The notes under the pieces were generated by a model. That model saw only the letters and a list, made by a program, of their open reading frames with translations, had not been told where the DNA came from and made no database searches. 64,000 nt of DNA, taken from NCBI GenBank assembly GCA_016699535.1, contig CP064980.1, positions 2,240,001 to 2,304,000 on the forward strand, written 5' to 3'. The translations under genes were made by a program, and so were the position numbers. The DNA is from Myxococcales bacterium (GTDB lineage Bacteria; Myxococcota_A; Polyangia; Polyangiales; GCA-016699535). Below, piece after piece: positions 62,585 through 64,000 of the stretch (position 1 is its first letter; the number at the start of each line of letters is the position of its first letter).

Positions 62585-64000
62585 ATGACTGATTTGGAGA
62601 CACGAGAATCGCTGACACGTTTCGATCCAGCGTATGCAAAACCCAGCGTTGTTGATTTGTTGCTGAACGATGACCTTCGGCGTTTGCGGGATTTCATTTC
62701 TGCTGATCCCTTCGGTTCACACGTTTTTCCTGGTGTTTTGGAAAACTATTCCGAGGAAAAGTACCTTGAAGATATGCATCGATCGTTGGCCAGTGCCCCT
62801 GAGTTTCATCTTTGGGGGACTATACCGCTTTGCAATTATCGCTGTAAGTTTTGCCAATTCGCGGTCATTGTTCGTCACCACAACGAAGAGAAAGGTTTGG
62901 CCCAATCATCCGATTGGGTTGAAATGAATAAGAAAGAAGCCAAACTTTTAATTGAAAAAGTCCCGCAAATTGCCAAAACTCCTGTTGGTGAATTTAACCT
63001 GTTCGGAGGTACTCCGACACAGCTACCCGACAGCGCTTTGTCTGATCTTATTGGGTTTTATTTAGACACTTTTAACTTCCTTCCAAGTTCATCGGTGCGC
63101 GTGGAAGGCTCCCGAGAGCATGACAACGAAGAAACTGCGACTGCTTAAGTCGATAGGCGTTAACAAGCTTTCCTATGGCATACAATCCTTTGACAATGAA
63201 CAGCTAAGGATTTCAGGCAGGAATCACACTGGAGATGAAGCTGTTCGAGTGTATGAAGATGCCAGAAAACTGGGCTTTGACCGTATTTCAGGCGATTTGA
63301 TTTATGGTCTTCCTGGTCAGTCGGTCGCTTCGTTCCTCAATGATGTTAAGCGATGTGTCGATCTTGGATTGGATACTATCGTTGTGACAAAACTTCATCT
63401 TCTTTCATTCAAGGAGACGAATACCGCGATAGCCGGGATTGCTCCGTCGGCATGGGAATCTGCTGCTCGTCGAAAGAAAGTGGAAGAAGATGGGCACCGA
63501 TGGCCGAGCCTTGGTGAGGTTTACCAAATGCGCGAAGAGGCCGTTAAGATTCTCAATGATGCTGGCTACGATGAGCATCCGACGATGTACTTTCAGAAAA
63601 AGGAAACGGGGCCGGAACGCTGGAAGGCGATCATGGTTGATCAAGATAAGCAGTTTCCAGATATTGGTATTGGTCTTGGAGCAAGTCAGCAGAACGACCA
63701 CTCAACGGCATCGGTTGAGACACACCCCAAGACCTACAGCGAGTTAATTGAACAGGGGCGAATCCCTTTTGGAAGTATTCGGGGCTTTGATGAAGAGGCG
63801 GAAAAAGGCAGATTCCTGCAAATGGCTCTTAGCGCCTGTGAGCCTGTATCAGCCGAGGCTTTCGAAGCGAAATTTTCTGAGCCGCTTTTTTCGCTTCCTA
63901 TGGTGAACGATCTTAAAAAGCTTGAAAAGCATGGATTGTTGACGGTCGATACGAATAGAAAAATCATTACTCTCACGGAAACCGGAAAGACCTTGGTGGA
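62585..64000 (+). CDS. HemW-like radical SAM enzyme, frameshift near 63111, partial at right edge
   Basis: A radical SAM enzyme cut by the window end. Residues 1-180 carry the iron-sulfur motif CNYRCKFC (CxxxCxxC) in GTIPLCNYRCKFCQF, then the GEFNLFGGTPTQLP strand. The frame then ends by 63148, while the continuation from 63120 in another frame has KLRLLKSIGVNKLSYGIQSFD, RISGDLIYGLPGQS and a winged-helix end (LQMALSACEPVSAEAF) like the HemN C-terminal domain. Joining needs either one base removed or two added in the C-run at about 63110-63113 (giving EGSPES). HemW-type enzymes act on heme or related substrates; here the partner genes are glycosyltransferases, so the role is uncertain. Confidence 0.82.

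Noticed and set aside
1..64000. tRNA, rRNA, riboswitch or CRISPR array
   Set aside because: No cloverleaf, rRNA words or regular spaced direct repeats were seen by eye; short RNAs cannot be excluded without a covariance search.

Overview
The window is a gene-dense bacterial chromosome segment of middling base composition. Several features point to an uncultured member of the Myxococcota (the former delta-proteobacterial myxobacterial lineage). There are many cysteine-rich or repeat-bearing lipoproteins, a MerR regulator with a cobalamin-type sensor domain, a large acidic-linker outer-membrane barrel protein, a REP-associated tyrosine transposase, and the tig-clpP-clpX-lon order. The assignment is inferred from gene content; no rRNA, tRNA or CRISPR array was seen.

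Layout. 1-1.7 kb (minus): a cut-off SDR dehydrogenase, a probable lipoprotein and a thioredoxin-like [2Fe-2S] ferredoxin. 1.8-6.0 kb (plus): glnB-glnA for nitrogen control, then psd overlapping a methyltransferase gene. 6.1-15.6 kb (minus): a protein and RNA quality-control run, transcribed as rnj, a metallopeptidase-like lipoprotein, a dCMP deaminase, tig, clpP, clpX and lon. A second beta-CASP nuclease gene diverges from rnj at 15.7 kb and ends in a clear hairpin terminator.

17.3-27.3 kb (plus) holds the most unusual locus. A 1221-residue lipoprotein has a C-terminal region like the TcB-binding end of Tc-toxin TcA proteins. It is followed 5 bp later by a 1973-residue secreted SpvB/FG-GAP/TcdB/RHS protein (a TcB-TcC fusion) with a nuclease-like C-terminal tail, and then by an overlapping 119-residue acidic gene that looks like its immunity protein. 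I read this as a compact Tc-like module re-used against other bacteria. It is followed by accessory DNA (27.3-33 kb): a RAYT transposase with REP-like repeats, two tandem paralogous seven-repeat FG-GAP lipoproteins, a nested palindromic element and a gene fragment.

33-43.7 kb mixes small and accessory genes: a VF530-type DNA-binding protein, an outer-membrane barrel, a frameshifted lipoprotein, a methyltransferase-like protein, a DCC protein with a CarH-like regulator, a HAD phosphatase, a universal stress protein and a TMTC-like membrane protein. 44-58.2 kb is housekeeping and envelope: an outer-membrane barrel with radA (plus), then a minus-strand series of lipoprotein, gmk, yicC, DUF507, malic enzyme, mlaC-like, tolC-like, skp and bamA. 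58.8-64 kb (plus) is a glycan-type cluster: glycosyltransferase, RmlD-like reductase, GT2 glycosyltransferase and a HemW-like radical SAM enzyme running off the right edge.

A technical theme runs through the window. lon, the malic enzyme (twice), a large lipoprotein, the GT2 gene and the radical SAM gene are each broken by one- or two-base frame changes, mostly in short homopolymers. Restoring the bases gives proteins of normal family length. This looks more like residual sequence or assembly indels than true gene decay, and several calls below are given as reconstructed genes.
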